A DNA stretch of 13,837 nt from a bacterium (lineage in GTDB: Bacteria; Spirochaetota; Spirochaetia; JABEVK01). The stretch covers positions 1 through 13,837 of the forward strand of contig JAJXVP010000058.1 in the NCBI GenBank assembly GCA_021782055.1, given 5' to 3'. This document shows positions 7,497-13,837 of the stretch, piece by piece (within the stretch, counting starts at the first letter, position 1; the number at the start of each line of letters is the position of its first letter). The position numbers and the translations under genes are program-made. The notes below the pieces were generated by a model that made no database searches, was not told the origin of the DNA, and saw only the letters and a list, made by a program, of their open reading frames with translations.

Positions 7497-8356
7497 TCTG
7501 GATTGTTGGTGCTTCGGGCATGTTAGGTCAGGATCTGACTGCCGTCTTAAAAGCCAAAGGGCTCGACACGGTGGGAACCGACCGAGGTGTCGATTTTCGC
7601 AAAGCTGACGCTATTGCTGGGTTTGCTCAGGGTAAGGCTATTGATTGGGTAGTCAACTGCGCCGCCTATACCGCTGTCGATAAGGCCGAGGATGAGCCCG
7701 AGCTGGCTCGTTCCTTAAATGTCGACGGTCCAGCCGTCCTGGCTCGTTGGTGCGCCGCGAACAAAGCCAAGCTCATTCATATTTCGACCGACTACGTGTT
7801 TTCGGGTGAAGGTAAGGCCCCTTATACCGAAGACGATCACCCGGCCCCCACTGGGGTTTACGGTGTCACAAAAGAGGCTGGCGAGCAAGCGGTGCGCGGG
7901 TCCCTCGATCAGCATATTATTTTACGCACAGCCTGGCTGTACGGCCAGTATGGGCCCAACTTTGTGGCCACTATGCTCCGTTTGATGCGTGAAAAACCCG
8001 AGTTCGGCGTGGTGAACGACCAATGGGGAGCCCCTACTTGGGCTTTTGATCTAAGTCAAGTAATCGCACAGTTGATTCAAACCAACGCCTCGGCTTGGGG
8101 CACCTATCACGCCTCGGGCGAAGGGCAGGTGACCTGGTTCGGTTTTACCCAAGAAATCTACCGCCAAGCCAAAGACCTCGGCCTTGTTAGCTCTACGCCT
8201 GTAATCAAACCCCTGACAACGGCCCAGTACCCCACCAAGGCCAAACGCCCCGCGTGGTCGGTGTTGTCAAAGGCCAAGCTTAAGGCCGTTTACGGCCTGA
8301 CCTTTCCTGAGTGGAAGGACAGCTTGGCCAGGTACCTGCATCTTATAAAAGAATAA
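7493..8356 (+). CDS. rmlD: dTDP-4-dehydrorhamnose reductase
   Basis: This 287-residue short-chain dehydrogenase uses NAD(P)H to reduce dTDP-4-keto-L-rhamnose to dTDP-L-rhamnose, the final step. It begins MIWIVGASGMLGQDL, whose GASGMLG (residues 6-12) is the cofactor-binding loop. NCAAYTAVDKAE (55-66) is a hallmark of the family. The active-site segment ISTDYVFSG places S98-T99-D100-Y101, and the catalytic YxxxK is Y123/K127 in GVYGVTKEAGE. The motifs ILRTAWLYG and DQWGAPTW complete the signature. ATG 7493 was chosen because it overlaps the rmlC stop (ATGA) and places the Rossmann strand at residue 2; an in-frame GTG at 7475 would add six unlikely residues. A GGAAGGAG lies just upstream. Only 12 bases separate it from the following HEPN-family gene. 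Confidence 0.96.
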   Translation: MIWIVGASGMLGQDLTAVLKAKGLDTVGTDRGVDFRKADAIAGFAQGKAIDWVVNCAAYTAVDKAEDEPELARSLNVDGPAVLARWCAANKAKLIHISTDYVFSGEGKAPYTEDDHPAPTGVYGVTKEAGEQAVRGSLDQHIILRTAWLYGQYGPNFVATMLRLMREKPEFGVVNDQWGAPTWAFDLSQVIAQLIQTNASAWGTYHASGEGQVTWFGFTQEIYRQAKDLGLVSSTPVIKPLTTAQYPTKAKRPAWSVLSKAKLKAVYGLTFPEWKDSLARYLHLIKE

Positions 8357-8368
8357 AAGAAGGGCACG

Positions 8369-8788
8369 GTGGCCGATCAAACTCCCCGTTGGGTCTATCG
8401 TTTTCAAAACTTTCACAAGGCGTTTACCCTTTTGAAAGAAGCTCTGGAACAAAAAGCTCTGTCTTCTTTAGAGAAAGAAGGTGTTATCCAGCGCTTCGAG
8501 TACACCCTTGAGTTAGCCTGGAAAACGCTCAAAGATTTCTTAGAGAGTGAAGGGATTGTTTTACCAGAAATAACTCCTCGCGCCGTTCTTCGTCAGGGGT
8601 TTGAAGCAGGTGTCCTCAAGCAAGGCGAAGTTTGGCAAAAAGCGCTTGATGCTCGAAATTTGATGTCCCATACCTACAATCAAGAAGATTTTGAAACAGT
8701 TATAGCCGATCTCCGGCAAAGTTTTTTGCCTGCGTTTTCCCAACTTTTCGAATTCTTTAGGTCAAAAGTTGAGGGAGATTCAGCTTGA
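8369..8788 (+). CDS. HEPN-family protein, HI0074-like nucleotidyltransferase substrate-binding subunit (HepT-like)
   Basis: This 139-residue, all-helical protein resembles the HI0074/NTase_sub_bind family, which pairs with a minimal nucleotidyltransferase. It contains the RX4HXY motif of active HEPN ribonucleases: RNLMSHTY, with R96, H101 and Y103. In characterised HepT toxins this motif forms the RNase site, and its tyrosine is AMPylated by the cognate MntA antitoxin. Other family features are YTLELAWKTLKDFLE (45-59), PRAVLRQGFEAG (70-81) and WQKALDARN. Start is GTG 8369 preceded by AGAAGGGC; the end overlaps the partner gene by four bases (TTGA). Whether this branch (closer to HI0074 than to DUF86 HepT) really acts as a toxin is not settled by sequence. 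It sits inside the rml operon on the same strand, 12 bases after rmlD. Confidence 0.88.
   Translation: MADQTPRWVYRFQNFHKAFTLLKEALEQKALSSLEKEGVIQRFEYTLELAWKTLKDFLESEGIVLPEITPRAVLRQGFEAGVLKQGEVWQKALDARNLMSHTYNQEDFETVIADLRQSFLPAFSQLFEFFRSKVEGDSA
8771..8777 (+). promoter_or_regulatory. Ribosome binding site for the TTG start of the nucleotidyltransferase
   Basis: GAGGGAG lies within the end of the HEPN gene, seven bases before TTG 8785. It makes the rare TTG initiator credible. Confidence 0.65.
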
Positions 8789-9126
8789 CCGCTGGGTTTG
8801 GACTTTCAGACAATGACAAGCAGATTTTGCGCCAAGCCCTCGAAGAGGTAGATGACTCCCTAGAGCGCGTGGGAGTATTTGGGTCGCGTGCCCAAGGACG
8901 CGAAAAACCCAATTCTGATCTTGATTTAGTCTTGTACGGTGCCAAGGATAAGTATACGGCAGGGCGTTTGATGTCATTGCTGCAGGAAAGCTCCTTGCCC
9001 ATCTCGGTAGACATCGTTGTTTACGACACTCTCCATAACCCAGCCCTAAAAGAGCACATAGATTTAGTTTCAAAACCTCTTTTCGTGAAAACTGAAAAGG
9101 GGTGGGTTGATACAACCTCACAATAA
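8785..9126 (+). CDS. Minimal nucleotidyltransferase (MNT), MntA/HI0073-like
   Basis: This 113-residue member of the DNA-polymerase-beta-like nucleotidyltransferase superfamily shows the exact GSX10DXD signature: G33-S34, ten residues, then D45-L46-D47 (FGSRAQGREKPNSDLDLVL). The likely third metal ligand is D76 in SVDIVVY. In MntA-HepT systems such a protein transfers AMP from ATP to the HEPN tyrosine and so neutralises the toxin; by analogy this would be the antitoxin of the gene before it. It initiates at TTG 8785, overlapping the HEPN stop, with GAGGGAG seven bases upstream, so synthesis is translationally coupled. The order is toxin-like gene first, antitoxin-like second. It ends 18 bases before rmlB. 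An alternative is a non-toxic HI0073/HI0074-type modifying complex with an unknown small-molecule or protein substrate. Confidence 0.88.
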   Translation: MTAGFGLSDNDKQILRQALEEVDDSLERVGVFGSRAQGREKPNSDLDLVLYGAKDKYTAGRLMSLLQESSLPISVDIVVYDTLHNPALKEHIDLVSKPLFVKTEKGWVDTTSQ

Positions 9127-9144
9127 AATCTTCAAGGATTGTCA

Positions 9145-10212
9145 ATGCGAAACTTTAAAAACCTCATGGTGACAGGCGGTGCCGGGTTCATCGGTGCCAA
9201 CTTTATTCGGTATGTCCTAACCAAGACCGACTTTACCGGACGTATCATTAACTTTGACAAGTTAACCTATGCCGGCAACCCCGAAAACCTTGCCGATATC
9301 ACTGACCAATACCCCGCACGCTACGTTCTGGAACAGGGCGACATCTGTGACCCAAAACGGGTGGCCGAGGTTCTGCAAAAATATCAGGTGGATGCGGTGG
9401 CTCACTTTGCCGCCGAAAGCCATGTGGACCGCTCTATCCTGGGCCCTGGCGAGTTTGTCCGTACCAATATCGAAGGCACCTTTACTCTGCTCGAAGCCGT
9501 GAGGGCCTTGTGGAAAGACCGCAAGGATGTGCTGTTTCACCATGTCAGTACCGATGAAGTGTATGGGTCGCTGGGCCAAGAGGGCTACTTTACCGAGACC
9601 ACACCCTACGACCCCCGTAGCCCGTACAGCGCCAGTAAGGCTGCTTCGGACCATTTGGTCAGCGCGTATTTTCATACCTACAGCCTGCCAGTGACCAAAT
9701 CGAACTGCTCGAACAACTACGGGCCGTTCCACTTTCCTGAAAAGTTGATTCCCCTGATGATTCTTAAGTTGCAAAAGGGCGAAACCTTGCCAGTGTACGG
9801 CGACGGTAAGAACATTCGCGACTGGCTGTACGTCGAGGACCACGCCGAGGCCATCTGGACGGTGATGACCAAGGGCGTGCTGGGCGAGACCTACAACGTC
9901 GGCGGCGAAAACGAGTGGGAGAACCTCAAGCTCGTGCAGGTGCTTTGTGAAAAGACTGCGGCCGCTTTGGGTCGCCCAGCTCAGGATTTTTTATCGCTGA
10001 TCCGCTTTGTTCCCGACCGGCCCGGCCATGACCGTCGTTACGCCATTGACTGTTCTAAGATTAAAAAAGAGCTAGGCTGGAAGCCCCGAACCGAGTTCTC
10101 GCAAGGCCTTGAAAAAACCGTAGCCTGGTACCTGGCCAACCCTAAATGGGTTCAAAACGTCGTCAGCGGTGCCTACAAAACTTGGTTAGAAAGGAACTAC
10201 AGCGCTCGATGA
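9145..10212 (+). CDS. rmlB: dTDP-glucose 4,6-dehydratase
   Basis: This 355-residue extended SDR enzyme converts dTDP-glucose to dTDP-4-keto-6-deoxyglucose with bound NAD+, the second step to dTDP-L-rhamnose. Motifs: TGGAGFIGANF (10-20) for NAD binding, HFAAESHVDRS (87-97), STDEVYGS with the catalytic T136-D137-E138, and YSASK with Y161/K165. The C-terminal half shows the substrate-binding blocks SNNYGPFHFPEKLIP, GDGKNIRDWLYVEDH, YNVGG and RFVPDRPGHDRRYAID. All are diagnostic of RmlB rather than other SDR epimerases. I chose ATG 9145 because AAGGA lies six bases upstream; an in-frame TTG at 9139 would overlap that site. The stop overlaps the acyltransferase start (ATGA). In many bacteria rmlB heads the operon; here it is last and separated from rmlD by the HEPN/MNT pair. 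Confidence 0.97.
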   Translation: MRNFKNLMVTGGAGFIGANFIRYVLTKTDFTGRIINFDKLTYAGNPENLADITDQYPARYVLEQGDICDPKRVAEVLQKYQVDAVAHFAAESHVDRSILGPGEFVRTNIEGTFTLLEAVRALWKDRKDVLFHHVSTDEVYGSLGQEGYFTETTPYDPRSPYSASKAASDHLVSAYFHTYSLPVTKSNCSNNYGPFHFPEKLIPLMILKLQKGETLPVYGDGKNIRDWLYVEDHAEAIWTVMTKGVLGETYNVGGENEWENLKLVQVLCEKTAAALGRPAQDFLSLIRFVPDRPGHDRRYAIDCSKIKKELGWKPRTEFSQGLEKTVAWYLANPKWVQNVVSGAYKTWLERNYSAR

Positions 10213-11384
10213 CGATTGATACAGGACTAACCGCCACCCTGGTGTATGGGGTGGCCTTTATCCTTTTTGTGGGGTTTTCGTGGGTACCGGCCCGCTGGAT
10301 CGGGTTACCGGCCCCCACAGGGCGGAATGTCAATTTAGATGGTCTGCGGGGCCTGGCGGCTCTGGGGGTGTTCTTTCACCACTTTGCCCTGACGTACCGC
10401 TATCACCAGACCGGGCGTTGGGAGCTGACCCCCTCGCATCTGTTTAATATTAGCGGCCAAGGGTCGGTAATCATCTTTTTTATGATTACCGGGTACCTGT
10501 TTTGGGGCAAGATCTCGCGCGCCGAGGGCAAGCCCGATTGGCGTTCGTTGTACCTGTCGCGGCTGTTCCGCTTGGCTCCTTTATATTGGCTGGTGGTCGT
10601 GTATGTCGTGGCGGTGGCCTTGTTCAGCACGGCCGGGGCGCCAATCAACTGGGGTGAGGTGGGCAACCAGGTTTTGTCGTGGGTGTTGTTTCAACAACAG
10701 GACATTCATGGGTTTCATAACACCTGGATGTCGATCGCCGGCGTGAACTGGACCCTCATCTACGAGTGGACGTTTTACTTTCTTTTGCCCCTCTTGGCCG
10801 CCCTGTACCTGTTGGCACGCCGTTCCCGCTGGGTGACGGCTCTGCTCGTCGCGGCGGGCCTGTTTGTGACCATTCAAGGCTTTAACCTGTTTGCGCTGAC
10901 TAGTTCAGGGTCGTTTTTGTATTTTATTTTGGGGGGCTTAACCTACTCGTGGGGCCAAAACCCCCGCCTGAAAGGTTTGATAAAGGCCGCCTCGCACCCG
11001 GCGGCGGTGGCTATACCCGTGGTCGCGTTGACCGTGTTGTTGGTGTTCTACCCCGAAGCCTACGGTCTACCCCAAGCCTTGCTGATGTTTTTAGTGTTTG
11101 CCCCCATTGCCTGGGGTTGTTCCTTGGGTGGGTTGTTAAAAATCCGCCCCATTCGCCTGCTGGGCGAAATCAGTTACAGTGTCTACCTGTTGCAGGGCGT
11201 GGTGCTTTACCTTGCCTTTACCGTGTTGTGGCCCACGTTCTTTACGCGACCTCGGTCGGTTGAGGTGGTCTTTACCTCGCTTTTAGCCAGCGGGGTGGTG
11301 CTGATTCTGCTTTCGACACTCACCTTTCGCTTCATCGAAGCCCCCTTTATCCGCTGGGGCAAAAGGGTCGCCGAAGCGAAGTAG
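10209..11384 (+). CDS. Membrane acyltransferase, OafA/Acyltransferase_3 family
   Basis: This 391-residue integral inner-membrane protein has roughly ten hydrophobic segments and the marks of the Acyltransferase_3 family, whose members usually O-acetylate surface glycans with acetyl-CoA. An N-terminal helix (about 7-28) precedes NLDGLRGLAALGVFFHH (42-58), which supplies the conserved R47 and H57/H58. FFMITGYLFW (90-99), R118/R121 in SRLFRLAPLYW, VNWTLIYEWTFY with W181 and E186, and FIEAPF (375-380) match other family landmarks. In LGEISYSVYLLQG the position often held by His is Gln329. The ATG at 10209 overlaps the rmlB stop (ATGA), indicating co-translation, so the substrate is plausibly the rhamnose-containing glycan; this is inference from neighbourhood. 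No extra SGNH hydrolase domain is attached. Confidence 0.9.
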   Translation: MTIDTGLTATLVYGVAFILFVGFSWVPARWIGLPAPTGRNVNLDGLRGLAALGVFFHHFALTYRYHQTGRWELTPSHLFNISGQGSVIIFFMITGYLFWGKISRAEGKPDWRSLYLSRLFRLAPLYWLVVVYVVAVALFSTAGAPINWGEVGNQVLSWVLFQQQDIHGFHNTWMSIAGVNWTLIYEWTFYFLLPLLAALYLLARRSRWVTALLVAAGLFVTIQGFNLFALTSSGSFLYFILGGLTYSWGQNPRLKGLIKAASHPAAVAIPVVALTVLLVFYPEAYGLPQALLMFLVFAPIAWGCSLGGLLKIRPIRLLGEISYSVYLLQGVVLYLAFTVLWPTFFTRPRSVEVVFTSLLASGVVLILLSTLTFRFIEAPFIRWGKRVAEAK

Positions 11385-11394
11385 TGCCACTTTC

Positions 11395-11423
11395 TTGACA
11401 ATTGTAGGCCTTCCCTGTACACA
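11395..11423 (+). promoter_or_regulatory. Possible sigma-70-type promoter before the permease genes
   Basis: A perfect -35 hexamer TTGACA (11395-11400) is followed after 17 bases by TACACA (11418-11423), a poor -10 match. It lies in the 56-base gap between the acyltransferase stop and the first permease, where a new transcription unit would be expected because function changes there. The weak -10 keeps confidence low. Confidence 0.35.
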
Positions 11424-11440
11424 AGAGGTAAGGCTTTTCT

Positions 11441-12886
11441 GTGCCCTCTACTTTTTATCTTGCGCTGAAGAACACTCGCCTCAACTTTCGCAAACGTTTG
11501 CCCGTGGGTATTTTCTTGGTTGCGGCAATGGCGCTTTTGTTCATCGGCAATGCCTTGTTTACCAACACCCAAGATGGGTTGAAGAACACCTACGTTCGAA
11601 GTCTGACCGGCGAGCTCTCGGTCAGCGCTACCTCGTCCGACGGGTTCACGCTTTTTGGCAGTGAACTCCCCCTCATCGGCGAGTTTTTCAAAATCCCCCT
11701 GTTACCCCGTTACCAAGAACTCTCCTCACTGCTAAGCAAGTCTGACCCCAGGGCTTCAGTTCCCGTCATCATCGGCGGTGCCCAGGTCACCGATGGCCGC
11801 TTCAAGGGCCTATCCCCCTTCTTCGCCGTTAACCTCGTCGATTACTTTCACTTCTTCCCCGACCTAAAAATCCTCCAAGGCACCCCACCTCCTCCCGGAA
11901 CTCCTGCGCTCTTCCTCAACGCTCAGCTCTACCACGAAATTTCGCTCTCGCTGGGCCATGCCCCTGCCTTGGGCGAAAAATTCATGCTCGCTACCGCGCA
12001 AGAAAACTCTTTTACCCTGCGCGAAGTTCCCCTGGCGGGAGTGTTTGCTTACCCGGTAACTGATAAGTTGTTTGACAGCGTTATCCTCATCGACGCGGAC
12101 ACGGGCCGACAGCTCAACGGCTACTACGTCTCGGACACCTACAAAGCCCCCAAAGCCCAAAGCGACCTGTTAACCGACAACCTCGATGACCTGTTTTCGT
12201 CGTCGTCCGACGTGGTTTCGACCAAAGGTTCGGGCCTGACCATTCAAGATGTCACCAAGGACATTAAAACCGATACGCAGGCCCCTAAGGCCGACCCCGG
12301 GACCTGGAACTTTGTTCTGCTCAAGGTCAAAAAAGGTACTAAGGTGTCAGCCGCCGAAAAAGCCTTGCGGGCTTCGCTTGCCAAGCAAAAGCTAGGCGTT
12401 CAGGTGCGCGACTGGCGCGATACGGCGGGCGGTAACGCCAAAGTGGTCTGGTTCCTCCAGCTCTTATTCAATATCGGGCTTGTCTTTATTTCGCTTGTTG
12501 CGTGTTTGATTGTAATGAATTCGCTGGCCCTTTCGGTCGCTGAACGTACCCGCGAAATTGGAACCCTGCGCGCCCTAGGTGCCCAAAAAGCTAAGGTTGC
12601 TTCGTTGATTGGCTACGAAACCCTCATCTTGGTCACCGGTGCCGGCATTCTGGGCGTTCTCTTGGGGGCCTTTGCGCTCGAGGTGGTAGCCCATACCGGC
12701 GGTGTGCGCCTCACCAACCCGTTGATCGCCTCGTTGTTTGGCGCTGATCGCTACATTCCTCACGTTGCCCCTCTGCTCATGTTAGAACACTTTGGCGTCA
12801 GCCTTGTGCTAGGCCTGTTGTCAATGCTCCTTCCTATCCGCAAAGCCCTGTTGATCGTTCCGATCCAGGCGATGGCAAGGGAGTAG
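11441..12886 (+). CDS. ABC transporter permease, FtsX/MacB_PCD type (first of a pair)
   Basis: This 481-residue permease has the fold of LolC/LolE and MacB-type transporters, which move lipoproteins or other envelope molecules rather than importing solutes. One transmembrane helix near the N-terminus (about 20-41) is followed by a large periplasmic domain (about 42-335), then three helices at about 337-362, 390-417 and 447-470 forming the FtsX domain. The conserved coupling segment is visible as SVAERTREIGTLRALGAQKAKV after the second helix. The protein ends PIRKALLIVPIQAMARE; P.....P..A..E is the usual close of this family. It starts with GTG 11441 preceded by AGAGGTAAGG. It lacks an ATPase domain, so an ATP-binding partner must be encoded elsewhere, probably downstream. 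The next gene starts two bases after its stop. Substrate is unknown. Confidence 0.9.
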   Translation: MPSTFYLALKNTRLNFRKRLPVGIFLVAAMALLFIGNALFTNTQDGLKNTYVRSLTGELSVSATSSDGFTLFGSELPLIGEFFKIPLLPRYQELSSLLSKSDPRASVPVIIGGAQVTDGRFKGLSPFFAVNLVDYFHFFPDLKILQGTPPPPGTPALFLNAQLYHEISLSLGHAPALGEKFMLATAQENSFTLREVPLAGVFAYPVTDKLFDSVILIDADTGRQLNGYYVSDTYKAPKAQSDLLTDNLDDLFSSSSDVVSTKGSGLTIQDVTKDIKTDTQAPKADPGTWNFVLLKVKKGTKVSAAEKALRASLAKQKLGVQVRDWRDTAGGNAKVVWFLQLLFNIGLVFISLVACLIVMNSLALSVAERTREIGTLRALGAQKAKVASLIGYETLILVTGAGILGVLLGAFALEVVAHTGGVRLTNPLIASLFGADRYIPHVAPLLMLEHFGVSLVLGLLSMLLPIRKALLIVPIQAMARE

Positions 12887-12888
12887 TC

Positions 12889-13837
12889 ATGGTTTTATCG
12901 TTAGCGTGGCGGAACTTTTTTCGGCAACGGCATCGTTACCGCGTCTTAGCGGCGGCCCTCGTGTTGGGGGCCGTGGTGTTCTCACTGTTGTTCGGTGTCA
13001 CCGCCTCGCTTAACCAAACCGTTCGTGAAAAAGCCGCAAGGTACTTTTCGGGCGACGTCGTGGTCTTAAGCTGGGAACCGTCGAACGATCACCTGTTAAA
13101 AGCCCAAAAGCAGATCTTTGCCGCCATCAAGCAAAGCGGAATTGATGTGAGCGCCTTGCACCGCCGCAGTGTGTACTACGGTGCCGACGCCCAACTGTTC
13201 TTTAACGGCTCGTCGTTGATTCAGCGCCGCGTTATTGGCGTCGATTTTAGCGTAGAGCAAAATGACTTTGACCGCATGGATTTTCTTTCGGGGACCCCTG
13301 TACCGTCAAAAAGCCGCGAAGACGTCTGGGTTTCGGACGATACTGCCCGGCGGCTTCACGTCAAAACGGGTGATCTTGTCGTGTTGATGGTCAAAACCGT
13401 CGAAGGTTACAGCAACACGATCAATTTAAAAATTCGCGGCATTTTTGCCGATTCGAGCTTTTTTGGCTTTGCTTGCTATATGGACTACAAAGTTCTTAAC
13501 CGCGCCTTGGGTCGTCCTGTAGACGCCGTCACCGAAATCGGCGCCACGTTGGGGCCAGGCACCTCGCAAGAAGACGCGGCCGAACGGCTGTGGCACGCCC
13601 TTAAGGGCAAAGTGCCTCTGTTGCCGTTGATGAAGACCAAAGATGATATCGATGCCTTTACAGGCCAGCACCCGCTAAAGCACAAAGAGTACGATGTCTT
13701 GCCTTTGACGTCGCGACTCAAACAGATCAATGACCTTACCAATGGCATCACGGCGGTTAACCTCTTGTTGTCACTGGTGTTTTTGATTGTTGTGACCATC
13801 GGGGTTTTCAACACGTACCAGATGATTGTCTTTGAAC
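12889..13837 (+). CDS. ABC transporter permease, FtsX/MacB_PCD type (second of a pair, 3' end cut by window)
   Basis: An open frame runs from ATG 12889 through the window end without a stop, giving 316 complete codons. It begins MVLSLAWRNFFRQRHRYR, the 'AWRN..R...R' opening typical of MacB_PCD/FtsX permeases, then a transmembrane helix (about 18-38) and a periplasmic domain (about 40-284). A second helix (about 287-305) is followed by VFNTYQMIVFE, which in this family leads into the cytoplasmic 'ER..EIG..RA.G' coupling loop just beyond the edge. It follows the first permease after two bases, with GGGAG before its ATG inside the first gene's end, so the two are one operon and presumably form a heterodimer. 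The remaining two helices and the stop are outside the window. Confidence 0.88.
   Translation, partial: MVLSLAWRNFFRQRHRYRVLAAALVLGAVVFSLLFGVTASLNQTVREKAARYFSGDVVVLSWEPSNDHLLKAQKQIFAAIKQSGIDVSALHRRSVYYGADAQLFFNGSSLIQRRVIGVDFSVEQNDFDRMDFLSGTPVPSKSREDVWVSDDTARRLHVKTGDLVVLMVKTVEGYSNTINLKIRGIFADSSFFGFACYMDYKVLNRALGRPVDAVTEIGATLGPGTSQEDAAERLWHALKGKVPLLPLMKTKDDIDAFTGQHPLKHKEYDVLPLTSRLKQINDLTNGITAVNLLLSLVFLIVVTIGVFNTYQMIVFE

Noticed and set aside
9262..9843. A 193-codon reverse-strand open frame opposite rmlB
   Set aside because: It lies wholly inside the strongly conserved rmlB gene and its translation shows no recognisable domain.

Overview
The window looks like a surface-polysaccharide locus from a Gram-negative (diderm) bacterium of medium GC content. 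The diderm reading rests on a Wza-like SLBB export protein with a signal peptide, a small lipoprotein, and a LolC/E- or MacB-type permease pair. The style of the paired FtsX-like permeases would suit a spirochaete, but nothing in the sequence fixes the phylum, so that is only a weak guess.

Layout. (1) Positions 1-386 are debris. The last 39 codons of an IS3-family OrfB transposase and the right end of that element abut the C-terminal remnant of a glycosyltransferase. (2) Positions 460-4402 hold a very AT-rich polyprenyl-phosphate sugar-1-phosphate transferase (the initiating enzyme for a lipid-linked glycan), followed by an unusually large multi-SLBB outer-membrane export protein. (3) Positions 4399-10212 carry a complete dTDP-L-rhamnose pathway in the order rmlA, rmlC, rmlD, rmlB. 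It is broken twice. Between rmlA and rmlC lie a reverse-strand AAA_14/DUF4143 ATPase gene and a small lipoprotein gene. Between rmlD and rmlB lies a same-strand HEPN/nucleotidyltransferase (HI0074/HI0073-like, MntA-HepT-like) pair. (4) Positions 10209-11384 encode a membrane acyltransferase of the OafA type, overlapping the rmlB stop codon. (5) From 11441 to the window end, a separate unit encodes two tandem ABC-transporter permeases; the second is cut by the window edge.

Working together (inference): RmlA, B, C and D convert glucose-1-phosphate to dTDP-L-rhamnose. The sugar transferase primes a repeat unit on undecaprenyl phosphate, the lost glycosyltransferase would once have extended it, and the acyltransferase probably decorates it. 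The SLBB protein would take it across the outer membrane. No flippase, polymerase, Wzc-like kinase or polysaccharide ABC ATPase is visible, so the locus must continue to the left or rely on genes elsewhere.

The least ordinary points are the two unrelated accessory modules inside the rml operon, the HEPN/MNT pair with intact RX4HXY and GSX10DXD motifs, the IS-truncated glycosyltransferase, the five-SLBB exporter, and a repeat-rich intergenic region between the AAA ATPase gene and rmlC. No CRISPR array, rRNA or tRNA gene was seen, and no gene-free stretch exceeds 300 bases.
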